From: Streptomyces pacificus
GTDB taxonomy: Bacteria > Actinomycetota > Actinomycetes > Streptomycetales > Streptomycetaceae
Length of the DNA stretch: 64,000 nt
NCBI RefSeq assembly: GCF_011766325.1
Contig: NZ_BLLG01000013.1
Coordinates: forward strand, 1-64,000
Direction: 5' to 3'
Shown: piece by piece, positions 18,575 through 26,203 of the stretch
Layout: the number at the start of each line of letters is the position of its first letter
How positions within the stretch are numbered: position 1 is the first letter of the stretch
Notes under the pieces: generated by a model
Seen by the model: the letters and a program-made list of their open reading frames with translations, nothing else
Database searches by the model: none
What the model was told of the DNA's origin: nothing
Made by a program: the position numbers and the translations under genes

Positions 18575-18916
18575 ATGGCCGACCCCGAACTCCGAGACCA
18601 CCGCGAGAACGGCAGGCTGGAGGCGTACCAGGACGGTGTGCTCGCCGGCCACATCGCCTACTTCACACTGGACTTCGATCCGGCCGCACTGGTCGCGGTG
18701 CACACGATCGTCGAGCCGGCGTACGAGGGGAGGGGAATCGGCAGCGCCCTGGTGCGGGAGTTCTTCGCGACCGCCGCCCGCGAGGGAGTGCCGGTCGTGC
18801 CGCTGTGCCCGTTCGCGGTGGGATGGGCGCAGCGCCACCGGGAGGAGGCTCCCGCGCCGTACGCCGCACTCGTCGTGGAGGCCGAGCGGCAGGCGAAGGA
18901 CCACCCGGGGCTCTGA
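18575..18916 (+). CDS. Small GNAT-type N-acetyltransferase
   Basis: 113 residues. Short YidJ/YjdJ-like acetyltransferase fold. The acetyl-CoA-binding motif is visible as YEGRGIGSALVREF (Q/RxxGxG/A type), preceded by HTIVEP. A Cys-Pro-Phe segment (PLCPFA) follows, as in this small subfamily. ATG start after GAGGAGAG. It lies 40 nt after panD on the same strand and may be co-transcribed. Substrate unknown. Confidence 0.88.
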   Translation: MADPELRDHRENGRLEAYQDGVLAGHIAYFTLDFDPAALVAVHTIVEPAYEGRGIGSALVREFFATAAREGVPVVPLCPFAVGWAQRHREEAPAPYAALVVEAERQAKDHPGL

Positions 18917-19314
18917 CCGGCCCGCCGAGGCCGGTCGGCCACCCGGGCTGGTCGGCCCACCCGGGCCGACGAGCGCGCGCGGACGGCGTGCAGCTGAGGC
19001 CGGCCGGCGGTGGCAGGGCCCGTATCGGCGCCGCCGCACACAGCCCCCGGTCAGGGCGCCCGTCTCGGCGCCCGGCGGGACCGCCACCGCCCCTGCTCGG
19101 CCCCTATGCCCTCGCGCGCCCGCGCCGACGCGTCCCTCCTCCGGGTGCGCCGACTCCGCGACTCCGCGCCTCCTCGGCCCACCACGCACCCGCGGCGATG
19201 AGTGGACCGGGCAGGTGTGGGAAGCCGCAGGCATGGAGGCCCCGACGCGCCTGCGGCCGACCGACGCCCGGCCGCCGTCGGCGCTCGGCACGATCGAACA
19301 CCCGGGAGCCAGTC
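18917..19314. other. Intergenic region, no gene supported
   Basis: About 400 nt of very GC-rich sequence. Open frames here have non-protein-like composition. No promoter or terminator is assigned. Confidence 0.5.
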
Positions 19315-19584
19315 ATGCCCCAGCCGCTGCCCGACCCCGCACCTGCCGCACCGGCCCCCGACCCGGTGCCCCGGGACCCCGTACCACCGACGCCGCCCCC
19401 CGACCCGGTGCCCCCTGCTCCTACGCCTCCGCCGCCCCCCGGCCCGGGGCCGGAGCCGGGCCCGGGGCCCGGACCCGTACCCCCGCCGCAACCGCCGCCC
19501 GGCCCCGCGCCGGATCCGATCCCGAAACCGCCGGGACCGGATCCGGTACCCGGGCCGGACCCTGAGCCCGGCCCACTGAGCTGA
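19315..19584 (+). CDS. Proline-rich small hypothetical protein
   Basis: 89 residues, roughly half proline, with repeated PDPVP and PGPGP motifs. ATG start with GGGAGCC just upstream. No signal peptide or domain. The low complexity makes it hard to tell a real gene from a compositional artefact; the start and ribosome site favour a real gene. Confidence 0.42.
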   Translation: MPQPLPDPAPAAPAPDPVPRDPVPPTPPPDPVPPAPTPPPPPGPGPEPGPGPGPVPPPQPPPGPAPDPIPKPPGPDPVPGPDPEPGPLS

Positions 19585-19876
19585 CGCCGGGCATGTCCGC
19601 ATCGGTGCATCGGTGCATCGGTGCACCGCCGGCACGACGGGATACCAGTCGGCCCCGCGCCGGGAGGCGCCCCGGCATCTGTGCGTCGGGCGGCACGCCG
19701 TCGACGCCGCCCCGCGGGCCGCGCGGCATGGCGCCGCCCATGCCGCCCACGCCTCCGCCGCCCCGTGCGAGGCGCGCCGCCCGCTGCGGGCGTACCGCAC
19801 CGACCGCGACGCGGCCGGGGCATGGCACGGCATGGCACGGCACGGCATGGCACGGCACGGGGGGCCCGCGCACGCC
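19585..19876. repeat. Intergenic with short tandem repeats
   Basis: Contains a CATCGGTG repeat around 19603-19627 and an ATGGCACGGC-type array around 19820-19862, just after the end of gnd. No gene is supported. The array may form structure at the 3' end of the gnd transcript. Confidence 0.6.
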
Positions 19877-21319
19877 TCAGCCGGCGCTCACCTCCGACCG
19901 GTCGCCGCCCCAGAGCGTGTGGAAGGACCCCTCCCGGTCCGTACGCCGATAGGTGTGCGCACCGAAGAAGTCCCGCTGGGCCTGGGTCAGCGCCGCCGGC
20001 AGCCGGGGTGCGCGCAGCGCGTCGTAGTACGCGAGCGCCGTGGCGAACCCCGGCGTCGGCACACCCTGGCGTGCCGACGTGGCCACCACGGCGCGCCAGT
20101 CGTCCTGGGCCGCGCCGATCTCCTCGGCGAACTGCTTGTCGGACAGCAGGCTCGGCAGGTCGGGCCGTGTGTCGAAGGCCGTCCGGATCCGGTCGAGGAA
20201 GGCCGCGCGGATGATGCACCCGGCCCGCCAGACCGCGGCCACCGCGCCCGGGTCGATGTCCCAGCCGTAGGCCGCGCCGCCGGCCCGGATCTGGTGGAAG
20301 CCCTGGGTGTACGACACGATCTTCGACGCGTACAGGGCCTGCTCGACCTGCGCGGCGAAGCGGGCGGCGTCCTCCTCGCCGAGCGGCTGCGGGACCGGGC
20401 CCGGCAGCGTGTGCGAGGACTCGCGCAGGTCGGCGTGCCCGGACAGCGAGCGGGCGAAGACCGCCTCCGCGATGCCGGACACCGGCACGCCCAGGTCGAG
20501 GGCGATCTGCACGGTCCAGCGGCCGGTGCCCTTCTGCTCGGCCCGGTCGGCGACCACGTCGACGAACGGCTTCCCGGTCTCCGGGTCCGTGTGCGCCAGC
20601 ACCTCGGCGGTGATCTCGATCAGATACGAGTCGAGCCGTCCCCTGTTCCAGTCCCGGAAGGTCTCGGCGATCTTCCCGGGTGTGTATCCGGCGACCGAGC
20701 GCAGCAGGTGGTAGGCCTCGGCGATCAGCTGCATGTCGGCGTACTCGATGCCGTTGTGGACCATCTTCACGAAGTGGCCCGCGCCGTCGGGGCCGATGTG
20801 CGTGGTGCAGGGCGTGCCGTCCGCCGCCCTGGCGGCGATCTTCTCCAGCATCGGGCCCAGCGTGTCGTACGACTCGGGGGAGCCGCCGGGCATGATGCTC
20901 GGCCCGTGCAGCGCGCCCTCCTCACCACCCGACACGCCCACTCCCACGAAGTGGATGCCGCGCTCGCGGAGTTCGCGTTCACGCCGCCGGGTGTCCTCGA
21001 AATGGGCGTTGCCGCCGTCGATGATCTGGTCGCCGGGTTCCAGCAGCGGGGCGAACTCCTCGATCACCGCGTCCGTCGGGGCACCCGCCTTGACCATGAT
21101 CACGAGGCGGCGGGGGCGCTCCAGCGCGGCGACGAAGTCCTCCGCCGACTCGGTGGGGACGAAGGCCCCCTCGTCGCCGAAGGATTCGACGAGTTCGCGG
21201 GTGCGGGCGGCGGTCCGGTTGTGCAGGGCGACCGTGTAGCCGTTGCGCGCGAAGTTGCGGGCGAGATTGCGGCCCATCACCGCGAGCCCGGTGACGCCGA
21301 TCTGGGCGGTACCACTCAT
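19877..21319 (-). CDS. gnd: 6-phosphogluconate dehydrogenase, decarboxylating
   Basis: 480 residues. Oxidises 6-phosphogluconate to ribulose 5-phosphate with NADP reduction in the pentose phosphate pathway. N-terminal Rossmann motif GVTGLAVMGRNLA, then the substrate signature IMPGGSPESY and the catalytic region GHFVKMVHNGIEY with the active Lys. Start chosen at ATG 21319, behind GGAGCACAC; an upstream ATG at 21340 would add seven residues. Divergent from rpfD. In S. coelicolor, as I recall, the same two genes are neighbours. Confidence 0.97.
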   Translation of the reverse strand: MSGTAQIGVTGLAVMGRNLARNFARNGYTVALHNRTAARTRELVESFGDEGAFVPTESAEDFVAALERPRRLVIMVKAGAPTDAVIEEFAPLLEPGDQIIDGGNAHFEDTRRRERELRERGIHFVGVGVSGGEEGALHGPSIMPGGSPESYDTLGPMLEKIAARAADGTPCTTHIGPDGAGHFVKMVHNGIEYADMQLIAEAYHLLRSVAGYTPGKIAETFRDWNRGRLDSYLIEITAEVLAHTDPETGKPFVDVVADRAEQKGTGRWTVQIALDLGVPVSGIAEAVFARSLSGHADLRESSHTLPGPVPQPLGEEDAARFAAQVEQALYASKIVSYTQGFHQIRAGGAAYGWDIDPGAVAAVWRAGCIIRAAFLDRIRTAFDTRPDLPSLLSDKQFAEEIGAAQDDWRAVVATSARQGVPTPGFATALAYYDALRAPRLPAALTQAQRDFFGAHTYRRTDREGSFHTLWGGDRSEVSAG

Positions 21320-21567
21320 ACGTGTGCTCCTGGAGTCCATCGACTGCGTACGATCATGCGGAAGTGCGCTCCCCCGTGGCCAGTATGAGTACGCGCCGCC
21401 GCTGTGCGGTGTTCATGGAGCGGGGAGTCGCGCGAGGGGCGCATGGTCCACCGCTCTTTCCCGGTCCTGCGGTACGCCCTGCGCCGTGGCGCCGCATGCA
21501 CCCCCTTGTCATGTCTTGTGGCGGACCAATAGCTTTGGCGGCTGCTGAGGCGATCGAGGGGGGAAAC

Positions 21568-22902
21568 ATGACCGAACGAGGACGGCACCGCAGGTACCAG
21601 CCGAGTCGTATCAACCGGTTATCGCTCACCGTGACCGCCGGTAGCGCGGGCATGGCGCTACCGCTGATCGCGGCGGGAACGGCCGGCGCCGCGCACGAGG
21701 ACGTCTGGGAGAAGGTCGCGTCCTGCGAGTCCACCGGCAACTGGCAGATCAACACGGGCAACGGCTACTTCGGCGGTCTCCAGTTCAGCCAGTCCACCTG
21801 GGAAGAGTACGGCGGGACGGCCTACGCCGCCCGCGCCGACCTGGCCACCCGGGACCAGCAGATAGCCGTCGCGGAAAAGGTGCTCGCCGGTCAGGGGCCG
21901 GGGGCCTGGCCGGTTTGCTCCACCCGCGCGGGACTCACCCGCGACGGGGGCACCCCGGACGTGCCGTCCGAGCGGCAGGCCCGCCCGCAGTCCGCTCCGC
22001 AGTCCACCTCGCCACGGCGGACCAGCGCCGAGGCGACGCCGACGACGATTCCCGGGAAGCGCGAGAGCTACCGGGTGGCGCCCGGCGACTCTCTCTCGGG
22101 GATCGCCGCTTCCGAGCGCGTCGGGGGTGGCTGGCGGGCACTCTACGAGACGAACAGGAAGGTCGTCGGAGACGATCCCGACCTCATCCACCCCGGCCAG
22201 CGGCTGGTGCTGCGCGGCTCGGCCCCCCAACCGTCGAAGAGCCGTCCGGACTCCCGGCCCGCGTCTCCGTCGGAGCCGGCATCGGAATCGGAGTCGGCGT
22301 CGGGGTCTCCGTCCAAGTCCAAGCCCCCGTCCAAGTCCAAGCCCCCGTCCCCGTCCTCGTCCCCGTCCCCGTCCGCGTCTCCCTCCTCCTCACCGTCCCC
22401 TTCGCCGTCCCCGTCGAAGGCGCAGCCGCAGAAGGCCGCGGCGAAGCCGTCACCGGAACCCCGGAAGGAGGAGCGCACCGACCGCGACCAGGGCAGCGGT
22501 GAGTTCAGCGCACCGGTGGCCGCAGGTACCGGCACCCCGTACGGCAAGGCGGGTGCGTCCTGGTCCAGCGGCTACCACACGGGCGTGGACTTTCCCGTGC
22601 CGACCGGCACCTCGGTGAAGGCCGTGGCACCGGGGCGGGTGGTCTCGGCCGGCTGGGAGGGCGCGTACGGATACCAGATCGTCATCCGGCACGACGACGG
22701 CAGGTACAGCCAGTACGCCCATCTGTCGGCGCTCACCGTACGCGACGGGCAGCGGGTCAACAGCGGCCAGCGGATCGCCCGTTCCGGATCAACGGGCAAC
22801 AGCACCGGACCGCACCTCCATTTCGAGGTCCGCACCGCGCCGGGGTACGGTTCCGACATCGATCCGCTCAGGTACCTCCGCTCAGGGGGCGTCAGCATCT
22901 GA
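21568..22902 (+). CDS. rpfD: Resuscitation-promoting factor: Rpf-LysM-M23 cell-wall hydrolase
   Basis: 444 residues, secreted (basic N-terminus, hydrophobic stretch about 22-42, Ala-x-Ala). Residues 42-115 form an Rpf transglycosylase-like domain with the catalytic Glu in VASCESTGNW and GYFGGLQFSQSTW. A LysM domain (about 170-215: YRVAPGDSLSGIA, HPGQRLVL) binds peptidoglycan. A Ser/Pro/Lys-rich linker follows, then an M23 endopeptidase domain with HTGVDF and HLHFE zinc ligands. The protein can therefore attack both glycan and peptide bonds of the wall, and probably acts in spore germination and dormancy. ATG start after GGGGGG. The gene name rests on domain order and the gnd neighbour. I find no c-di-AMP (ydaO) riboswitch upstream. 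Confidence 0.92.
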   Translation: MTERGRHRRYQPSRINRLSLTVTAGSAGMALPLIAAGTAGAAHEDVWEKVASCESTGNWQINTGNGYFGGLQFSQSTWEEYGGTAYAARADLATRDQQIAVAEKVLAGQGPGAWPVCSTRAGLTRDGGTPDVPSERQARPQSAPQSTSPRRTSAEATPTTIPGKRESYRVAPGDSLSGIAASERVGGGWRALYETNRKVVGDDPDLIHPGQRLVLRGSAPQPSKSRPDSRPASPSEPASESESASGSPSKSKPPSKSKPPSPSSSPSPSASPSSSPSPSPSPSKAQPQKAAAKPSPEPRKEERTDRDQGSGEFSAPVAAGTGTPYGKAGASWSSGYHTGVDFPVPTGTSVKAVAPGRVVSAGWEGAYGYQIVIRHDDGRYSQYAHLSALTVRDGQRVNSGQRIARSGSTGNSTGPHLHFEVRTAPGYGSDIDPLRYLRSGGVSI

Positions 22903-22934
22903 CCCCGTCGGGCGACGCCGGGCACCTGCTTCCT

Positions 22935-22976
22935 CCGGGTACCCGCTTCCGCCGCGCGGCGGAAGCGGGTACCCGG
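22935..22976. terminator. 42-nt perfect palindrome, likely terminator
   Basis: The 42 nt equal their own reverse complement: CCGGGTACCCGCTTCCGCC on the left is mirrored exactly on the right with no loop. It lies 33 nt after the rpfD stop and about 60 nt before the next gene. As RNA it gives a very stable hairpin without a U-tract, as is common in Streptomyces. Confidence 0.8.
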
Positions 22977-23034
22977 CCCGTGGGACGTCGGGTCCGGGGC
23001 GCGCGGGGCGACGGACCGAACCGGGAGGAGGCGC

Positions 23035-23724
23035 GTGGAGCGGACGCGGGTGGAGGCGATCGGCGGCTTCTTCGCCATCCGGACCGGGAGTCCCGGTCCG
23101 GGGCATCTGCCGCTGTCGCGGCTCTACGCGGGCGAACGTGCGCCTCTGACCGGCCGCGTCGACCGGGTCGCGGCGCGGCTGGGCACCTGCGAACGCCGGG
23201 TCGCCGCCTCCGTCGCCCATCTCGGTCTCGCCGCCCGCCTCTGGTCCACGGCGCTCGGCCCGGCCGCGCTCCACGGGGCGTTTCCCGACCCGGCCGCCGC
23301 AGGGCTGTACTGGGACCCGGAGACCACCGCGCCCGACGACCTCCGCTGGACACGTCCCGGGACACTCCCCGGCACCGTCGGCGCCATCCGGGAGGCCGTC
23401 CAGTACGGGCACCTCGTCCCGCTCGCGGAGGCCGTGCGGGGCGACGCCCGTGTCTCCCCCCGGCTGCTGTGGGGCAATGCCGGATCCGCGCTGGCCGGCG
23501 CCGTGCGTGAGATCCACCGCTGGGCGCGGGAACACGACCGGCCCGACGCGGCCCGGCGCGCCGCCGCACTCGCCGCCGGGCTGCTGGACCATCCGGACCT
23601 GTCGGGCACCGTCGAAGGGCCCGCGCTGCGCCGAACCAGCTGCTGCCTCTACTACCGGTGTCCGGGCGGGGGACTGTGCGGGGACTGCGTCTTCGACCGT
23701 CCGCCCCGCCGGCAGGGGGCGTAG
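23035..23724 (+). CDS. FhuF-like [2Fe-2S] ferric-siderophore reductase family protein
   Basis: 229 residues. The last 30 residues carry the FhuF C-terminal iron-sulfur motif: Cys203-Cys204, Cys209, Cys215 and Cys218 in SCCLYYRC...GLCGDC. Proteins of this family reduce ferric siderophores to release iron. The N-terminal region is Ala/Arg/Leu-rich and poorly conserved. GTG start behind GGGAGGAGGC. Monocistronic in appearance. It could serve a siderophore made elsewhere; no siderophore uptake genes lie next to it. Confidence 0.85.
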   Translation: MERTRVEAIGGFFAIRTGSPGPGHLPLSRLYAGERAPLTGRVDRVAARLGTCERRVAASVAHLGLAARLWSTALGPAALHGAFPDPAAAGLYWDPETTAPDDLRWTRPGTLPGTVGAIREAVQYGHLVPLAEAVRGDARVSPRLLWGNAGSALAGAVREIHRWAREHDRPDAARRAAALAAGLLDHPDLSGTVEGPALRRTSCCLYYRCPGGGLCGDCVFDRPPRRQGA

Positions 23725-24160
23725 CGCCCCCCTCTTCGGCGATCGGCCCCTCACAGGTCGGGTCCGGCCTTCCCGCTCGGGCGTCGGGCCCCCGGGTCGG
23801 GCCTTCCCGGGTCGGGCCGGCCGGGTCGGGCCCGGTGACGTGGGCTTCGGCATCCGCGTCCGTCAGCGCGGGGCCGGTCCGCCGAGCCGGGTCCGGTGTC
23901 TTCGGCGGCCGGTCCGCCGGGTCGGGTCCGGTCCGGCCCTCCCGGCGGCCGGCTCCGCAGTGCCCGGTCGAGCCCCGGCGCGCTCGTGTGCCGTCCCTCC
24001 GCACCGGCCGCCTGTGCGCCGCGGATGCGCCCGACGACGGAGCGTCGCTCTTCCGCGCCTCTCGGACGGCGGTTTGGCCCGCACACCCGCCTCTGAAGTA
24101 AAGTTCCGCTTTTGGAATCCCCCAAGCGGCACACCGAGAACACAGGGAACGGCAGCGGCG
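23725..24160. other. Intergenic region with GGTCGGGCC repeats and probable SDR promoter
   Basis: No gene supported. Many copies of a GGTCGGGCC-like motif lie between 23755 and 23850. Near 24095-24115 the sequence is less GC-rich (GAAGTAAAGTTCCGCTTTTG, with TTCC...GGAA dyad) and is a plausible promoter/operator for the downstream dehydrogenase. Confidence 0.45.
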
Positions 24161-25624
24161 ATGACGGTGACAGACGACAGCCTGGACTTCGGCCCGGGCA
24201 TCGACCCCGAGCGACTGGCCGTCTGCCTGGGCGTTCTCGAGGAACTCGACCGCCTGGAGGTGGACCACCCCGACGCGATCACGGTGCGCCGGGCCACCGC
24301 CGGGATCTACCGCACCGTGAAGCAGCGCCGCCGCCAGGAGCGCCGGGCCGCCAAGACCGCCCACGACAAGGCCGTCACCGAGGCCACGGCGACCGGCTCC
24401 GCGGACCGGATCGACGACGAGACCCAGGGTCTGCTGCCCTCCTCCTCGGTGTCGGGGGAGATCGCGGGCGTACTCCGGCGCCCCCGGTCCTGCTACATCT
24501 GCAAGACCCGCTACGTCGAGGTCGACGCCTTCTACCACCAGCTGTGCCAGAAGTGCGCCGCCGAGAACCGGGCGCGCCGCGACGCCCGCACCGATCTGAC
24601 CGGGAGGCGCGCGCTGCTCACCGGCGGCCGGGCCAAGATCGGCATGTACATCGCCCTGAGGCTGCTCCGGGACGGCGCCCACACCACCCTCACCACCCGC
24701 TTCCCGAACGACGCGATCCGCCGCTTCAAGGCGATGCCGGACAGCGACGCGTGGATCCACCGGCTCAAGGTCGTCGGCGTCGACCTCCGTGACCCGGCGC
24801 AGGTCGTCGCCCTCGCCGACTCGGTCGCCGCCGAGGGGCCGCTGGACATCCTGATCAACAACGCCGCGCAGACCGTCCGCCGGTCCCCGCGGGCGTACCG
24901 CGAACTCGTCGCGGCCGAGGACGCCCCGCTGCCCGCGGGCGAGCTGCCCGCCGCCGAGGTGATCGGCACGTTCGGCAGCGGTGGGATCGACCGGGTCGCC
25001 GCCCTGCCCGGGCCCCGGTCGGAGGGCCTGACCGCCGAGGACGTGACCGCTCTCGCCCTCGTCTCCGGGTCGGCGTCGCCGGCCAGGATCGAGGCCGGTA
25101 CCGCGATCGACGCCGGCGGGCTGGTGCCCGATCTGCACGCCAGCAACAGCTGGATCCAGACCGTCTCCGAGGTCGACCCGGTCGAGCTGCTCGAAGTGCA
25201 GCTGTGCAACTCCACCGCGCCGTTCATCCTGATCAGCCGGCTTCGTGCGGCGATGGCCGCCTCCCCGGCCAGGCGCACGTACATCGTGAACGTGTCCGCC
25301 ATGGAGGGCGTCTTCAGCCGCGGCTACAAGGGCGCGGGCCACCCGCACACCAACATGGCCAAGGCGGCGCTCAATATGCTCACACGCACCAGCGCCCAGG
25401 AGATGTTCGAGGCCGACGGCATTCTGATGACCGCCGTCGACACCGGCTGGATCACCGACGAGCGGCCCCACCCGGACAAGGTGCGCCTCGCGGCCGAGGG
25501 CTTCCACGCGCCGCTCGACCTGGTCGACGGTGCGGCCCGGGTGTACGACCCGATCGTGCGCGGCGAGGCAGGCGAGGACCTCTTCGGCTGCTTCCTCAAG
25601 GACTACGACCGCGCCGACTGGTGA
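24161..25624 (+). CDS. SDR-like protein with zinc ribbon and no catalytic Tyr
   Basis: 487 residues. The C-terminal two thirds is a short-chain dehydrogenase/reductase (Rossmann) fold: LLTGGRAKIGM as the cofactor-binding loop, DILINNAAQT, and the Ser of YIVNVSAME. The Tyr of the YxxxK pair is replaced by Thr397, with Lys401 kept (TNMAK). The N-terminal 150 residues are extra: a helical segment, then a four-cysteine ribbon (Cys111, Cys114, Cys129, Cys132). A further insertion lies between the NNAA motif and the active site (about 245-330). It may have lost dehydrogenase activity or use a different acid. ATG start at 24161; no strong ribosome site. Substrate unknown. Confidence 0.85.
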   Translation: MTVTDDSLDFGPGIDPERLAVCLGVLEELDRLEVDHPDAITVRRATAGIYRTVKQRRRQERRAAKTAHDKAVTEATATGSADRIDDETQGLLPSSSVSGEIAGVLRRPRSCYICKTRYVEVDAFYHQLCQKCAAENRARRDARTDLTGRRALLTGGRAKIGMYIALRLLRDGAHTTLTTRFPNDAIRRFKAMPDSDAWIHRLKVVGVDLRDPAQVVALADSVAAEGPLDILINNAAQTVRRSPRAYRELVAAEDAPLPAGELPAAEVIGTFGSGGIDRVAALPGPRSEGLTAEDVTALALVSGSASPARIEAGTAIDAGGLVPDLHASNSWIQTVSEVDPVELLEVQLCNSTAPFILISRLRAAMAASPARRTYIVNVSAMEGVFSRGYKGAGHPHTNMAKAALNMLTRTSAQEMFEADGILMTAVDTGWITDERPHPDKVRLAAEGFHAPLDLVDGAARVYDPIVRGEAGEDLFGCFLKDYDRADW

Positions 25625-25957
25625 CGCGCGAGGCCACCCGCGGACGAACCGCGAGATAACCCGAATGGCGGATTCCCCCGGGCGAGCGTGACTCCCCGGG
25701 GGTTTCCTGTATCCGATGGGACGTCACCCTGGGGCGCGTTCCGGCAGGGAAACGCCCCATGTGACGTAATCCATCGAGCGCAGCCGCGCTCATTTGGTTA
25801 GTCTTGGAGCCAACGGACGGTCGGCAAGGGGCCCACGAACCCCCCCCGGGACCGTCCTGGGACAGGTCCGCAACCTCGGCCGCGATCCCGCCAGAAGAAC
25901 GGCGCCACCGCGACCGGACCGCCCCTGTTCCTGTGACGCGACACTAAGGAGTGCGCG
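25625..25957. other. Long leader/promoter region of the 55-residue peptide gene
   Basis: 333 nt with no gene. After the terminator, the section 25760-25810 (CCATGTGACGTAATCC and CATTTGGTTAGTC) is less GC-rich and probably holds a promoter. The start is marked by an unusually good ribosome site, CTAAGGAG, 6-7 nt before the GTG at 25958. Confidence 0.45.
25673..25700 (+). terminator. Hairpin terminator after the SDR gene
   Basis: CCCCCGGG (25673-25680) pairs with CCCGGGGG (25693-25700), followed by TTTCC. It lies 48 nt after the SDR stop and separates it from the 55-residue peptide gene. Confidence 0.75.
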
Positions 25958-26125
25958 GTGACGACTGAAGCGAAGAAGACCAAACCCTCGGCTGAACCCG
26001 GCGAACGACCCGGGCGGCCCGAAGAACTCGGAAGCCTCGAGGTCTGGGCGCGTTCCGCGCCGATCAGGCTGGCCGGGTACGAGGACGACCTCGCCGAGCC
26101 GCACATCCTGCAGGGCATCGACTGA
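25958..26125 (+). CDS. 55-residue peptide, unknown function (possible modified-peptide precursor)
   Basis: Short gene with GTG start and a near-perfect AAGGAG ribosome site. The N-terminal half is Lys/Pro/Glu-rich and disordered-looking. The C-terminal half (SLEVWARSAPIRLAGYEDD then LAEPHILQGID) is dense in aromatic, charged and aliphatic residues and ends in Gly-Ile-Asp. There are no Cys and few Ser/Thr in the C-terminal half, so it is not a classical lanthipeptide core. The leader/core-like layout and strong translation signal suggest a functional peptide or a RiPP precursor, but no modification gene is certain. Followed by a terminator. Confidence 0.72.
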   Translation: MTTEAKKTKPSAEPGERPGRPEELGSLEVWARSAPIRLAGYEDDLAEPHILQGID

Positions 26126-26145
26126 TCCGCGCCCCACGGACATCA

Positions 26146-26173
26146 CACCCCCGGTCCATTTCGGCCGGGGGTG
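26146..26173. terminator. Bidirectional terminator between convergent genes
   Basis: CACCCCCGG (26146-26154) is the exact reverse complement of CCGGGGGTG (26165-26173), with a 10-nt loop containing CATTTC. It lies between the peptide gene and the leftward lipase-maturation-factor gene. Confidence 0.78.
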
Positions 26174-26203
26174 CCCGCGTCCCGCCCCGGGCGGCCGGGC
26201 GCG

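Noticed and set aside
21320..21567. ydaO-type c-di-AMP riboswitch before rpfD
   Set aside because: Known for some rpf genes, but I find none of its conserved blocks in the 248-nt gap.
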